The notes beneath the pieces were generated by a model. It ran no database searches. It was given only the letters and a program-made list of their open reading frames with translations, and had not been told where the DNA came from. Below are positions 1-5,320 of a stretch of DNA of 7,941 nucleotides, piece after piece. Position 1 is the stretch's first letter. Each line of letters begins with the position of its first letter. Made by a program: the position numbers and the translations under genes. Source of the DNA: Planctomycetaceae bacterium (GTDB taxonomy: Bacteria; Planctomycetota; Planctomycetia; Planctomycetales; Planctomycetaceae); assembly GCA_016795125.1 (NCBI GenBank), contig JAEUIG010000410.1:1-7941 (forward strand), written 5' to 3'.

Positions 1-102
1 CTCCCGGACGCCGCCGTGACAGTGCTGGAGTATGGACGCGACATCGTCGCGGATCGCAAGGACAGCCTGTTTCCGCGGAGCAGATTTGGGATTGTGAATT
101 GA
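1..102 (+). CDS. C-terminal fragment of an unrecognised protein
   Basis: The frame is open from the first base and ends at TGA (100-102), giving 33 residues that finish ...PRSRFGIVN. The fragment has a mixed, protein-like composition (LPDAAVTVLEYGRD at its start) and the same G/C-rich third positions as the genes downstream, so I take it as the end of a real gene whose start lies outside the window. No motif identifies it. A loose resemblance to the C-terminal strands of RsmD-type rRNA methyltransferases was considered but is too weak to name. The stop is followed after 10 bases by two back-to-back hairpins, which fits the end of a transcription unit. Confidence 0.5.
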   Translation, partial: LPDAAVTVLEYGRDIVADRKDSLFPRSRFGIVN

Positions 103-112
103 GTGACGCGAG

Positions 113-133
113 CGGCGGGGTTGATCCCCGCCG
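113..133. repeat. 21-base hairpin, 8-bp stem, five-base loop (upstream copy 1)
   Basis: Arms CGGCGGGG (113-120) and CCCCGCCG (126-133) are perfect complements around the loop TTGAT (ATCAA on the other strand). It lies 10 bases after the stop of the upstream partial gene. It has the same geometry as the hairpins at 136-156 and 5295-5315. There is no T-tract, so it is not a classical intrinsic terminator, though a transcript-end or 3'-stabilising role is possible. Confidence 0.75.
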
Positions 134-135
134 TA

Positions 136-156
136 CCGCCGGGATAAACCCGGCGG
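136..156. repeat. 21-base hairpin, 8-bp stem, ATAAA loop (upstream copy 2)
   Basis: Arms CCGCCGGG (136-143) and CCCGGCGG (149-156) pair perfectly around ATAAA. Only two bases (TA) separate it from the preceding hairpin, so the two form a tandem pair between the upstream gene and the epimerase gene. The loop is identical to that of the hairpin at 5295-5315, whose stem sequence differs at matched positions. Confidence 0.75.
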
Positions 157-167
157 CCTACTTGTTG

Positions 168-195
168 ACCGATCACCGACAACCGATCACCGACC
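168..195 (+). repeat. Four heptamers of the ACCGAYM type abutting a start codon
   Basis: Four units of exactly seven bases stand in a row: ACCGATC, ACCGACA, ACCGATC, ACCGACC. The last base (195) touches the ATG at 196. The units alternate, so the array also reads as two copies of a 14-mer. It occupies the place of the ribosome binding site, and no purine-rich Shine-Dalgarno sequence is present. Confidence 0.85.
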
Positions 196-1041
196 ATGAA
201 ATACGGCATGAATCTGCTTTTGTGGGGCGCCGGCGCTGATGAGTCGGTGTACCCGCTGCTGGAGAGCTGCAAGAGCTGGGGCTTCGACGGCATCGAGCTG
301 CCGATGTTCGACTTCACCGTCTCGAACTACGAGAAGCTGGGCGTCAAGCTGCAGCAGCTGGAGCTGCTGTCAACGGCCGTCACGATCTGCAATGCGCCGG
401 ATAACCCGATCTCGCCGGACGCCGGCATCCGCCGGGCGGCCGTCAAGCGGCTCAAGAGCGCCGTCGACTGCTGCGCCGCGATGGGGGCGACGCACCTCGT
501 CGGGCCGATTCACTCGGCGATCGGCGAATTCGTGGGCCGCGGCCGCACCGACGACGAATGGAAGTGGGGACAGGAAGTCCTGGCCGAGGTGGCCGACCAC
601 GGCCAGGCCAACAACGTCACGCTCGTCGCGGAATACCTGAACCGCTTTGAGTGCTATTTGCTCAACTGCGCCGAGGATGCCGGCCGCTTTGTCCGCGAGG
701 TCGGGCACTCGCATCTCAAGACGATGTACGACACGTTCCACGCGAACATCGAGGAAAAAGACATCCACGCCGCCGTGCAGAGCATGGCCGACCAGATGGT
801 CCACGTGCACATTTCAGAGAACGATCGTTCGACTCCGGGCGAAGGGGGCGTTGACTGGGATTCGTCGTTCGCCGCCATCAAGGAAGCCAACTACGACGGC
901 TGGCTGATGATCGAAGCGTTCGGTCTGGCACTCCCGGAAATCGCCGCCGCCACGAAAATCTGGCGGCGCATGTTCCCCAGTGAAGAACACGTCGCCCGCG
1001 AAGGCCTCAAGTTCATGAAATCCCGCTGGGAAAACGAGTAG
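196..1041 (+). CDS. D-tagatose/D-psicose 3-epimerase family protein (sugar isomerase/epimerase TIM barrel)
   Basis: A 281-residue protein of the xylose-isomerase-like TIM-barrel superfamily, closest in pattern to the ketose 3-epimerases, which interconvert C3 epimers of free ketoses such as D-tagatose/D-sorbose and D-psicose/D-fructose using one divalent metal. Length is normal for that family (about 280-300). The four metal ligands expected there can be placed: E146 in AEYLNRFE, D179 in YDTFHANIEE, H205 in HVHISENDR and E240 in IEAF; the PGEG segment after the histidine (214-217) also fits. The N-terminus MKYGMNLLLW is a usual barrel start, so ATG 196 is preferred over ATG 208. No signal peptide; cytoplasmic. 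It is the first gene of a sugar cluster with a kinase, an oxidoreductase and a transporter, which supports a catabolic role. The substrate is unknown, and a related isomerase or dehydratase activity cannot be excluded. Confidence 0.85.
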   Translation: MKYGMNLLLWGAGADESVYPLLESCKSWGFDGIELPMFDFTVSNYEKLGVKLQQLELLSTAVTICNAPDNPISPDAGIRRAAVKRLKSAVDCCAAMGATHLVGPIHSAIGEFVGRGRTDDEWKWGQEVLAEVADHGQANNVTLVAEYLNRFECYLLNCAEDAGRFVREVGHSHLKTMYDTFHANIEEKDIHAAVQSMADQMVHVHISENDRSTPGEGGVDWDSSFAAIKEANYDGWLMIEAFGLALPEIAAATKIWRRMFPSEEHVAREGLKFMKSRWENE

Positions 1042-1045
1042 CGCG

Positions 1046-1073
1046 GATGGTCGATGGACAATGGTCGATCGAC
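1046..1073 (+). repeat. Four heptamers (GATGGTC type) after the epimerase stop
   Basis: Four seven-base units in a row: GATGGTC, GATGGAC, AATGGTC, GATCGAC. The array begins five bases after the stop (1039-1041). As in the array at 168-195, alternate units resemble each other (GTC, GAC, GTC, GAC endings), giving a 14-base super-period. Confidence 0.75.
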
Positions 1074-1093
1074 ACGCAGCTTCCGAAGGCATT

Positions 1094-1128
1094 CCTAACT
1101 CCTAATTCCTGACTCCTATTTCCTATTC
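1094..1128 (+). repeat. Five pyrimidine-rich heptamers (CCTAAYT type) before the kinase start
   Basis: Five seven-base units: CCTAACT, CCTAATT, CCTGACT, CCTATTT, CCTATTC, followed by TCC and then ATG at 1132. The array is A/T- and pyrimidine-rich, unlike the surrounding GC-rich DNA, and stands where a ribosome binding site would be. It has no Shine-Dalgarno match. Confidence 0.85.
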
Positions 1129-1131
1129 TCC

Positions 1132-2238
1132 ATGCACGTTCCTCCCGCGACAGCCTCCGGCCTCGACTTTCTCTCGCTCGGCGCACTGATTCATCGCCTC
1201 GATCCGGGCATCATTCCGTTTCGCAAGGCGACGGAATGTCGCATTCATGTCAGCGGCGGGGAGTTCAATGTCGCCGCCAATCTCGCCGACTGCTTCAAGA
1301 TGCGGACCGGAGTCGCCTCCGCGATGGTCGATTACCCGATCGGCGACCTGATTGCCGAGCGGGTGCGGGCGATGGGAGTGCAGCCGTTCTACAAGCGGTT
1401 TGCGCACGATGGCGCGACTGGTCCCAACATGGCGACCGTCTACAGCGACCAGGGGCACGGCGTGCGCGCTCCGGTCGTGTTCTACAACCGCTCGAACGAA
1501 GCGGCCGCGCGGCTGAAGCCCGGCGACTTCGACTGGAAGGCGATTTTCGCTGGGGGGGTGCGGTGGTTTCACTCGGGCGGCATCTTCTCGGCGCTCTCAG
1601 CGACGACGCCGGAACTGGTCATCGAAGGCATGCAGGCCGCGAAAGCGGCCGGGGCCATCGTTTCGTTTGATCTCAACTATCGCGAGAAGCTGTGGAAGAT
1701 CTTCGGCGGCGGCGACCGCGCGGTGGAGACGCTGGGCCGGATCGTCAAGAACGTCGATGTCCTCGTCGGCAACGAAGAAGACCTGCAGAAGGGGCTGGGG
1801 CTGAAAGGCCCGGAAATGGAAGCCAAGTCCAAGCTCGATCCCTCGGTGTTCTTCGGCATGATGGACTCGGTCGTCAAGCAGTACCCGCAGATCAAGGTCG
1901 TCGCCACGACGCTGCGCGAAGTGCATTCGACGAACCGTCACAGCTGGAGCGCGGTTGCCTGGATTGAAGGCAAGACGTATCAGGCGCCGACGTGCGAGCT
2001 GGATGTCGTGGACCGGGTCGGCGGCGGCGACGGCTTTGCCGCCGGATTGTTCTACGCGCTGATGAATCCCGACGTCGCGAAGCAGCTCGAGCCGGGGATC
2101 AGCGTCGAACAGGCGGCGATCAAGTACGGCTGGGCGCACGGGGCGCTGATTACGACCTTCCCCGGCGACACGACGATGGCCAGCCTCGACCAGGTCCGCT
2201 CGGTCGCCCTCGGCGGCTCGGCCCGCATCCAGCGGTAG
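1132..2238 (+). CDS. PfkB (ribokinase) family sugar kinase, 2-keto-3-deoxygluconate kinase-like
   Basis: A 368-residue cytoplasmic kinase of the PfkB/ribokinase family, which transfers phosphate from ATP to a sugar or sugar acid. The N-terminal family signature is GGEFNVAANLA (42-52). The C-terminal signature is DRVGGGDGFAAGLF (294-307), with D300 as the expected catalytic base and GGGD as anion hole; the usual form is GAGD. DLNYRE (180-185) and NEED (214-217) match elements seen in 2-dehydro-3-deoxygluconate kinases, so that subgroup is the best guess, but fructokinase-like or other ketose kinase activity is possible beside an epimerase. It is somewhat longer than the usual 300-340 residues, with extra sequence around 219-250 between the NE motif and the nucleotide-binding half. 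ATG 1132 is chosen because the first strand (LDFLSLGALIHRLDP) follows directly. No ribosome binding site is visible; a heptamer array lies there instead. Confidence 0.85.
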   Translation: MHVPPATASGLDFLSLGALIHRLDPGIIPFRKATECRIHVSGGEFNVAANLADCFKMRTGVASAMVDYPIGDLIAERVRAMGVQPFYKRFAHDGATGPNMATVYSDQGHGVRAPVVFYNRSNEAAARLKPGDFDWKAIFAGGVRWFHSGGIFSALSATTPELVIEGMQAAKAAGAIVSFDLNYREKLWKIFGGGDRAVETLGRIVKNVDVLVGNEEDLQKGLGLKGPEMEAKSKLDPSVFFGMMDSVVKQYPQIKVVATTLREVHSTNRHSWSAVAWIEGKTYQAPTCELDVVDRVGGGDGFAAGLFYALMNPDVAKQLEPGISVEQAAIKYGWAHGALITTFPGDTTMASLDQVRSVALGGSARIQR

Positions 2239-2255
2239 CACTTCGCAAAGAAACC

Positions 2256-2408
2256 TGACACAGAGTCACGAAGGCACAAAGACGCACAGAGAAAACAAGT
2301 CGTCACCTGGCCCCGTTGTGAGTTGAATCAGGTGAAATCACCAACGCCCGCGACGTCTGCTTCATTCTTCGTCTCTGTGCGTCTCCGCGTCTTTGTGGCT
2401 GTGTGTCA
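2256..2408. repeat. Inverted element: two opposed period-8 arrays with complementary ends
   Basis: The gap between kinase and oxidoreductase holds two arrays of octamers in opposite orientation. Left (2257-2296): GACACAGA, GTCACGAA, GGCACAAA, GACGCACA, GAGAAAAC. Right (2360-2407), read on the minus strand: GACACACA, GCCACAAA, GACGCGGA, GACGCACA, GAGACGAA, GAATGAAG. The arms pair perfectly over 13 bp (2280-2292 with 2372-2384). The outer ends TGACACA (2256-2262) and TGTGTCA (2402-2408) and the words CACAAAG (2275-2281) and CTTTGTG (2391-2397) also match, so several pairing registers exist. A second inverted repeat, TCACCTG/CAGGTGA (2303-2309 and 2329-2335), lies inside. No clear target-site duplication is seen. 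Confidence 0.8.
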
Positions 2409-2426
2409 AATCGTAAAACATTGCAC

Positions 2427-2430
2427 GGAG
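2427..2430 (+). promoter_or_regulatory. Ribosome binding site GGAG deciding the oxidoreductase start
   Basis: GGAG lies 10 bases before ATG 2441 but only one base before the in-frame TTG at 2432. The spacing favours ATG 2441. It is the only convincing Shine-Dalgarno sequence in the cluster. Confidence 0.5.
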
Positions 2431-2440
2431 TTTGATCAGG

Positions 2441-3481
2441 ATGCGTGACATCGGCGTCGGGATGGTCGGCAGCGGGTTCATGGGGCTGACCTATTCGGAG
2501 GTGCTGTCGAAGCACGTCCGGGGGGCGAAGCTGGCGGCAATCACGGGCGGTCGCCGGGCGGGCGAGCTGGCCGCCGACTATGGCGTGCCGGCGTGTGCGT
2601 CGGTCGCGGAGATGCTGCAGCGACCGGATGTGGACGCCATCGTGGTCGCGACGCCGGATCAGTTCCGTCTGGAGATCACGCAGCAGGCGGCCGCCGCCGG
2701 GAAGCACATCCTGGTTGAGAAGCCGATGGCGCCGACCGTCGCCGAATGCGACGCGATGATCGCCGCCTGCGATGCGGCCGGCGTCACGCTCGGCGTCGTG
2801 CAGACCGAGCGGTTTCGCAAGCTGACGATGATGGCCAAGCAGTTCATCGACGAGGGCCGGATTGGCCCGGTCTGGATGATGCGGACGGTCTCGGCGTTTC
2901 CGATCGGGCTGACGAAGGACCTGTTCAAGGACCGGCAGTGGATGTACGACCCGCGCAGCGGCGGGCTGTTCATGGGGATGGCATCTCACAACACCGATTT
3001 CCTGCGTTGGCTGACCGGCAAAAACGCGACACGGGTGTTTGCCCAGGTCAGCACGTTCAGCGACATCGCGGCGAGCGCTCAGAGCGTGATGGCACAGATC
3101 GAGTTCGAAGGGGGCATCATGGCCCACATGTGGATCACGACCGAGCTGCCCGCGCCGAGCATTCCCAGCAGCGAGGTGCGGTTCACGGTCGTCGGCCGCG
3201 ACGGCATGCTTGATCTGGAAAACTTCGAGTTTCTCGACGTGGGGAAAGGAGACAAGTGGGAGCGGGTCTACACGCCGGAGCGGTTCGACTACCTGAAGGA
3301 GCCGAAGTCGCCGATCCGGCTGTTCCCGCACATCGGCGTGATCCAGGAATTCGTCAGCAGCATTCACGAACAGCGGCCGCCGAAAGTCGACGGCGCGGTG
3401 GGCCGGGCGGCGGTGGAGATCTGCGAAGCGTGCCTGGTCTCGGCGCGGACCGGTCAGGCCGTGACGCTGCCGCTGAGTTGA
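2441..3481 (+). CDS. Gfo/Idh/MocA family NAD(P)-dependent oxidoreductase
   Basis: A 346-residue soluble oxidoreductase. The N-terminal Rossmann domain starts at once with GVGMVGSGFMG, the dinucleotide-binding glycines being G10, G12 and G15. The family lysine lies in VEKP (K94), with ATPDQ just before it closing the nucleotide site. The C-terminal alpha/beta domain carries SGGLFMGMASHNTDFLRWL, whose H183 and D186 stand where the family places its catalytic pair. There is no twin-arginine signal, unlike many secreted relatives, so it should act in the cytoplasm. Members oxidise or reduce sugars, inositols and sugar derivatives with NAD(P); the substrate cannot be read here. Third gene of the sugar cluster. 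ATG 2441 is preferred over TTG 2432 because GGAG is correctly spaced for the ATG. C-terminus (GQAVTLPLS) and length are normal for the family. Confidence 0.9.
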   Translation: MRDIGVGMVGSGFMGLTYSEVLSKHVRGAKLAAITGGRRAGELAADYGVPACASVAEMLQRPDVDAIVVATPDQFRLEITQQAAAAGKHILVEKPMAPTVAECDAMIAACDAAGVTLGVVQTERFRKLTMMAKQFIDEGRIGPVWMMRTVSAFPIGLTKDLFKDRQWMYDPRSGGLFMGMASHNTDFLRWLTGKNATRVFAQVSTFSDIAASAQSVMAQIEFEGGIMAHMWITTELPAPSIPSSEVRFTVVGRDGMLDLENFEFLDVGKGDKWERVYTPERFDYLKEPKSPIRLFPHIGVIQEFVSSIHEQRPPKVDGAVGRAAVEICEACLVSARTGQAVTLPLS

Positions 3482-3502
3482 GAGACGAGAGTCGAGACAG
3501 AA
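3482..3502 (+). repeat. Three heptamers (GAGWCGA type) right after the oxidoreductase stop
   Basis: GAGACGA, GAGTCGA and the more divergent GACAGAA follow the TGA stop (3479-3481) without any spacer. Short, so weaker than the other arrays, but it has the same period of seven. Confidence 0.55.
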
Positions 3503-3546
3503 TGCGAAACCGCAAGCGTGTGCTTTGTCGGCGGTGGTCGGTGAAC

Positions 3547-3574
3547 CTGGACGCTAGAAACTGGACCCTCAGCC
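3547..3574 (+). repeat. Four heptamers (CTGGACS / CTAGAAA alternating) before the transporter start
   Basis: CTGGACG, CTAGAAA, CTGGACC, CTCAGCC. Units 1 and 3 differ at one base, again giving a 14-base super-period. The array ends one base before the TTG start at 3576, like the arrays before the epimerase and kinase genes. Confidence 0.65.
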
Positions 3575-3575
3575 T

Positions 3576-5024
3576 TTGTCCACTCCCTGCCCGCTGCCGG
3601 TTGCCGCGCAGCATCGCAATCTGTTCGTGTTCGCCGCGTGCATGGGGCTGCAGTACCTGTCGGCTCCGGTGCTGTACGTGGGGATCACACAGGCCTCGCT
3701 GTGCCAGCGGCTCGGCACCGATAACCGCGTCGCCAACCTGCCGGCGACGTTTTTCTTCGCCATGACCGCCATGCCGGCGCTGATTGCCTGGTTGTTCCCG
3801 CATGTGCGGCAATTGAAGCCGGTGTTGTCGCTGTGCTACGCCGCGATGGCGATTGTCATGGCGTTCGTGGCGCTCGTGCTGTTCCTGCAGGCGCCGCCGT
3901 CGCTGGTTGTCGCGGCGGTCGTCCTTCAGGGAGCGGTCTGTGGGGCGGCAGGACCAACGGCGACGGCGCTCCTGTGGGAAGTGATCGGCCGCGGGACGGA
4001 CGAATCGCGGCGGGGAGTGGTTCTAGGACTGGCCTTCGGCGTCGGACCGATTCTGGCGGTCATCGGCTCGCTGGGGCAGGTCTGTCTGCTGGGGGGCGAG
4101 CTGTTCGGCCACAAGTTCAGCGGGCTTGGCTATCCCAACGGTTTCGTCTGGCTGTTCGGCCTCGGTGCGCCGGTGATGGCTGTCGGCTCGCTGCTGGGAG
4201 GCATCTGCGTCGTGCCTCCGCCGGAGTATGAGCACCCACGCAAGCCGATCGCCGACGTGATGTCGCTGTGCGTCGGTCTGGCGCTCGGTTTCGCGGCGTT
4301 GGCGCTGTTCTTCTCGATTCCCAGCGGTTCCACCCAGACCGGCTGGCTCAATCGGAGCAATCTGGGGTTTGCACTGCTGGTGGGGGCGTCGCTCGCAGTG
4401 ATCTACCATTTCCGCGACATCCTGTCGCAGCGCACGCTGCTGATCGCGACGGTCGTCACGATCCTGGTCTATTCCGGAAATACGATCCCGTCGAACATGA
4501 ACCTGTATTCGGAGTTCGCTCTTGGCGATGCGCCCGAGAAGTTCGCCGGGCTGCAGAATACGCTGCGGTTCAGTTTCAAAGTGGCGACGGGTCTGTTCCT
4601 CGGTTGGCTGCTCACTCGAACCAATCCCCGGGCCGGGATTCTCACGACGGCCGGGATCTTCGTCATGGCGCAGGTGTGGGCAATACTGGCGACCGGTACT
4701 GCGTATCTCGTGGCGTTCGGAATCTTCGGCGCGGGGGAACTGGCTGGCGTGTATTGCCCGAACTACATCCTCAGCGCCTCGCGCAAAGAGGATTACCGCC
4801 GCGCGATGGCGTTCGTCACCATGCTGATGGTCCCCGCCGCACCGACCGGCTACCTGTACGGCGCGATCGTGGATGCGCTCAAAGGGGAGCACGGCGCGGC
4901 ATTCGCATTCCGGACCAGCTTTGCGGTCGCAGCAACGCTGATCCTCGCCGGGATCATCCTGGCGCTCGTGGCGCTCCCCCCGAAACCGCAACCGACAGGA
5001 AGTGGTTCCGATGGCGCACCGTGA
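3576..5024 (+). CDS. Major facilitator superfamily-like transporter, probable sugar permease
   Basis: A 482-residue, strongly hydrophobic protein. By eye there are about 12 to 14 membrane-spanning stretches, among them roughly 16-38, 56-74, 82-104, 109-127, 148-168, 190-212, 226-246, 263-277, 286-301, 354-374, 376-394, 408-430 and 446-467. Charged cytoplasmic turns such as GRGTDESRRG (138-147) and ASRKEDYRRA (401-410) fit an MFS carrier, and the long centre (212-228) matches the linker between two halves. Its position at the end of a cluster of sugar enzymes suggests import of their substrate or a related polyol or nucleoside; this is inference. An in-frame stop at 3555-3557 limits the start: TTG 3576 gives an intact first membrane segment, while the first ATG (residue 23) would cut into it. 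No Shine-Dalgarno sequence is visible. The gene runs towards the convergent squalene-hopene cyclase gene. Confidence 0.8.
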   Translation: MSTPCPLPVAAQHRNLFVFAACMGLQYLSAPVLYVGITQASLCQRLGTDNRVANLPATFFFAMTAMPALIAWLFPHVRQLKPVLSLCYAAMAIVMAFVALVLFLQAPPSLVVAAVVLQGAVCGAAGPTATALLWEVIGRGTDESRRGVVLGLAFGVGPILAVIGSLGQVCLLGGELFGHKFSGLGYPNGFVWLFGLGAPVMAVGSLLGGICVVPPPEYEHPRKPIADVMSLCVGLALGFAALALFFSIPSGSTQTGWLNRSNLGFALLVGASLAVIYHFRDILSQRTLLIATVVTILVYSGNTIPSNMNLYSEFALGDAPEKFAGLQNTLRFSFKVATGLFLGWLLTRTNPRAGILTTAGIFVMAQVWAILATGTAYLVAFGIFGAGELAGVYCPNYILSASRKEDYRRAMAFVTMLMVPAAPTGYLYGAIVDALKGEHGAAFAFRTSFAVAATLILAGIILALVALPPKPQPTGSGSDGAP

Positions 5025-5059
5025 GTCGCACATCCGAAAGTTCGAGGCGACGCGCGCAT

Positions 5060-5105
5060 AGCCGCGAAGCGGCGGCACGTCGTAGCCGTGGGCGTAAGCC
5101 CACGG
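5060..5105 (+). repeat. Two-hairpin module, forward copy
   Basis: 46 bases: a 5-bp hairpin GCCGC-GAA-GCGGC (5061-5073), a linker containing CACGTCGTAG, then an 8-bp hairpin with arms CCGTGGGC (5086-5093) and GCCCACGG (5098-5105) around GTAA. It matches the minus-strand copy at 5203-5248 at 39 of 46 positions. Four of the seven differences form two compensating base-pair changes in the second stem. Confidence 0.8.
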
Positions 5106-5152
5106 GGGGCGTAGTCGCAGGAACGTAAAGCCCCAACGGTGGCGATACCGCG

Positions 5153-5179
5153 CGACGAGGTGCCGCCCCTTGCGGGGCT
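5153..5179 (-). repeat. Half copy of the two-hairpin module
   Basis: Read on the minus strand, this begins AGCC and folds as GCCCC-GCAA-GGGGC, followed by GGCACCTCGTC. It matches the first hairpin and linker of the module (GCCGC-GAA-GCGGC, then GGCACGTCGTA). The fourth stem base has changed from G to C and its partner from C to G, so pairing is kept. The second hairpin is degenerate or absent here. Confidence 0.6.
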
Positions 5180-5202
5180 TCGGGTCCTACAATCGACCGA
5201 TT

Positions 5203-5248
5203 CCGGCGGCTCACGCCGCCGGCTACGTCGTGTCGCCGCTTCGCGGCT
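5203..5248 (-). repeat. Two-hairpin module, inverted copy
   Basis: Read on the minus strand: GCCGC-GAA-GCGGC (5247 to 5235), a linker containing CACGACGTAG, then arms CCGGCGGC and GCCGCCGG around GTGA (5222 to 5203). Compared with the forward copy the second stem differs at two positions on each arm and all pairs are retained; the loop changes from GTAA to GTGA, both of GNRA form. Confidence 0.8.
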
Positions 5249-5294
5249 GAAGTATTGGACAGCGGCGAATCGCGCTGGAGAGATTCGCGACGTC

Positions 5295-5315
5295 CCACGG
5301 GGATAAACCCCGTGG
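5295..5315. repeat. 21-base hairpin, ATAAA loop, just after the shc stop
   Basis: Arms CCACGGGG (5295-5302) and CCCCGTGG (5308-5315) around ATAAA. It lies five bases beyond the stop codon of the squalene-hopene cyclase gene. Same geometry and loop as the hairpin at 136-156, with stem positions changed in pairs. No T-tract follows on the minus strand, so a terminator role is only possible. Confidence 0.7.
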
Positions 5316-5320
5316 CTCGT

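Larger units (their letters stand above)
5025..5320. other. Hairpin-rich convergent intergenic region
   Basis: This 296-base gap separates the 3' ends of the transporter and squalene-hopene cyclase genes. No credible coding sequence lies in it. It contains at least seven perfect inverted repeats: 5061-5073, 5086-5105, 5165-5178, 5203-5222, 5235-5247, 5265-5288 (arms GCGAATC/GATTCGC) and 5295-5315. Several belong to a duplicated two-hairpin module listed separately. No T-tract follows any of them, so if they end transcripts it is not by the classical intrinsic mechanism. Transcript 3'-end protection or blocking read-through from both sides are reasonable roles (inference). Confidence 0.7.

Noticed and set aside
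121..148. TTGATC (121-126) and GATAAA (143-148) as a possible promoter for the epimerase gene
   Set aside because: Both hexamers are parts of the two hairpin loops and stems at 113-156, which explain them better.
2256..2408. Insertion sequence remnant
   Set aside because: The ends are complementary over only 7 bp, there is no transposase remnant and no convincing target-site duplication.
2428..2438. GAGTTTGATCA, an 11-base match to the conserved 5' start of 16S rRNA genes
   Set aside because: The match stops after 11 bases and runs straight into the ATG and Rossmann fold of the oxidoreductase; no 16S sequence follows. Chance.
2303..3367. Long minus-strand open frame (354 codons) opposite the oxidoreductase gene
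   Set aside because: The translation is rich in R, H, D and P with no recognisable motif, as expected for the antisense of a GC-rich gene; the plus-strand protein has clear family motifs.
4023..5078. Minus-strand open frame of about 350 codons opposite the transporter gene
   Set aside because: Arginine/glutamate-rich low-complexity translation without motifs; the plus strand encodes an obvious membrane protein.
5060..5248. CRISPR array or attachment site
   Set aside because: The copies are inverted, not direct, with no regular spacers, and no cas, integrase or tRNA gene is nearby.
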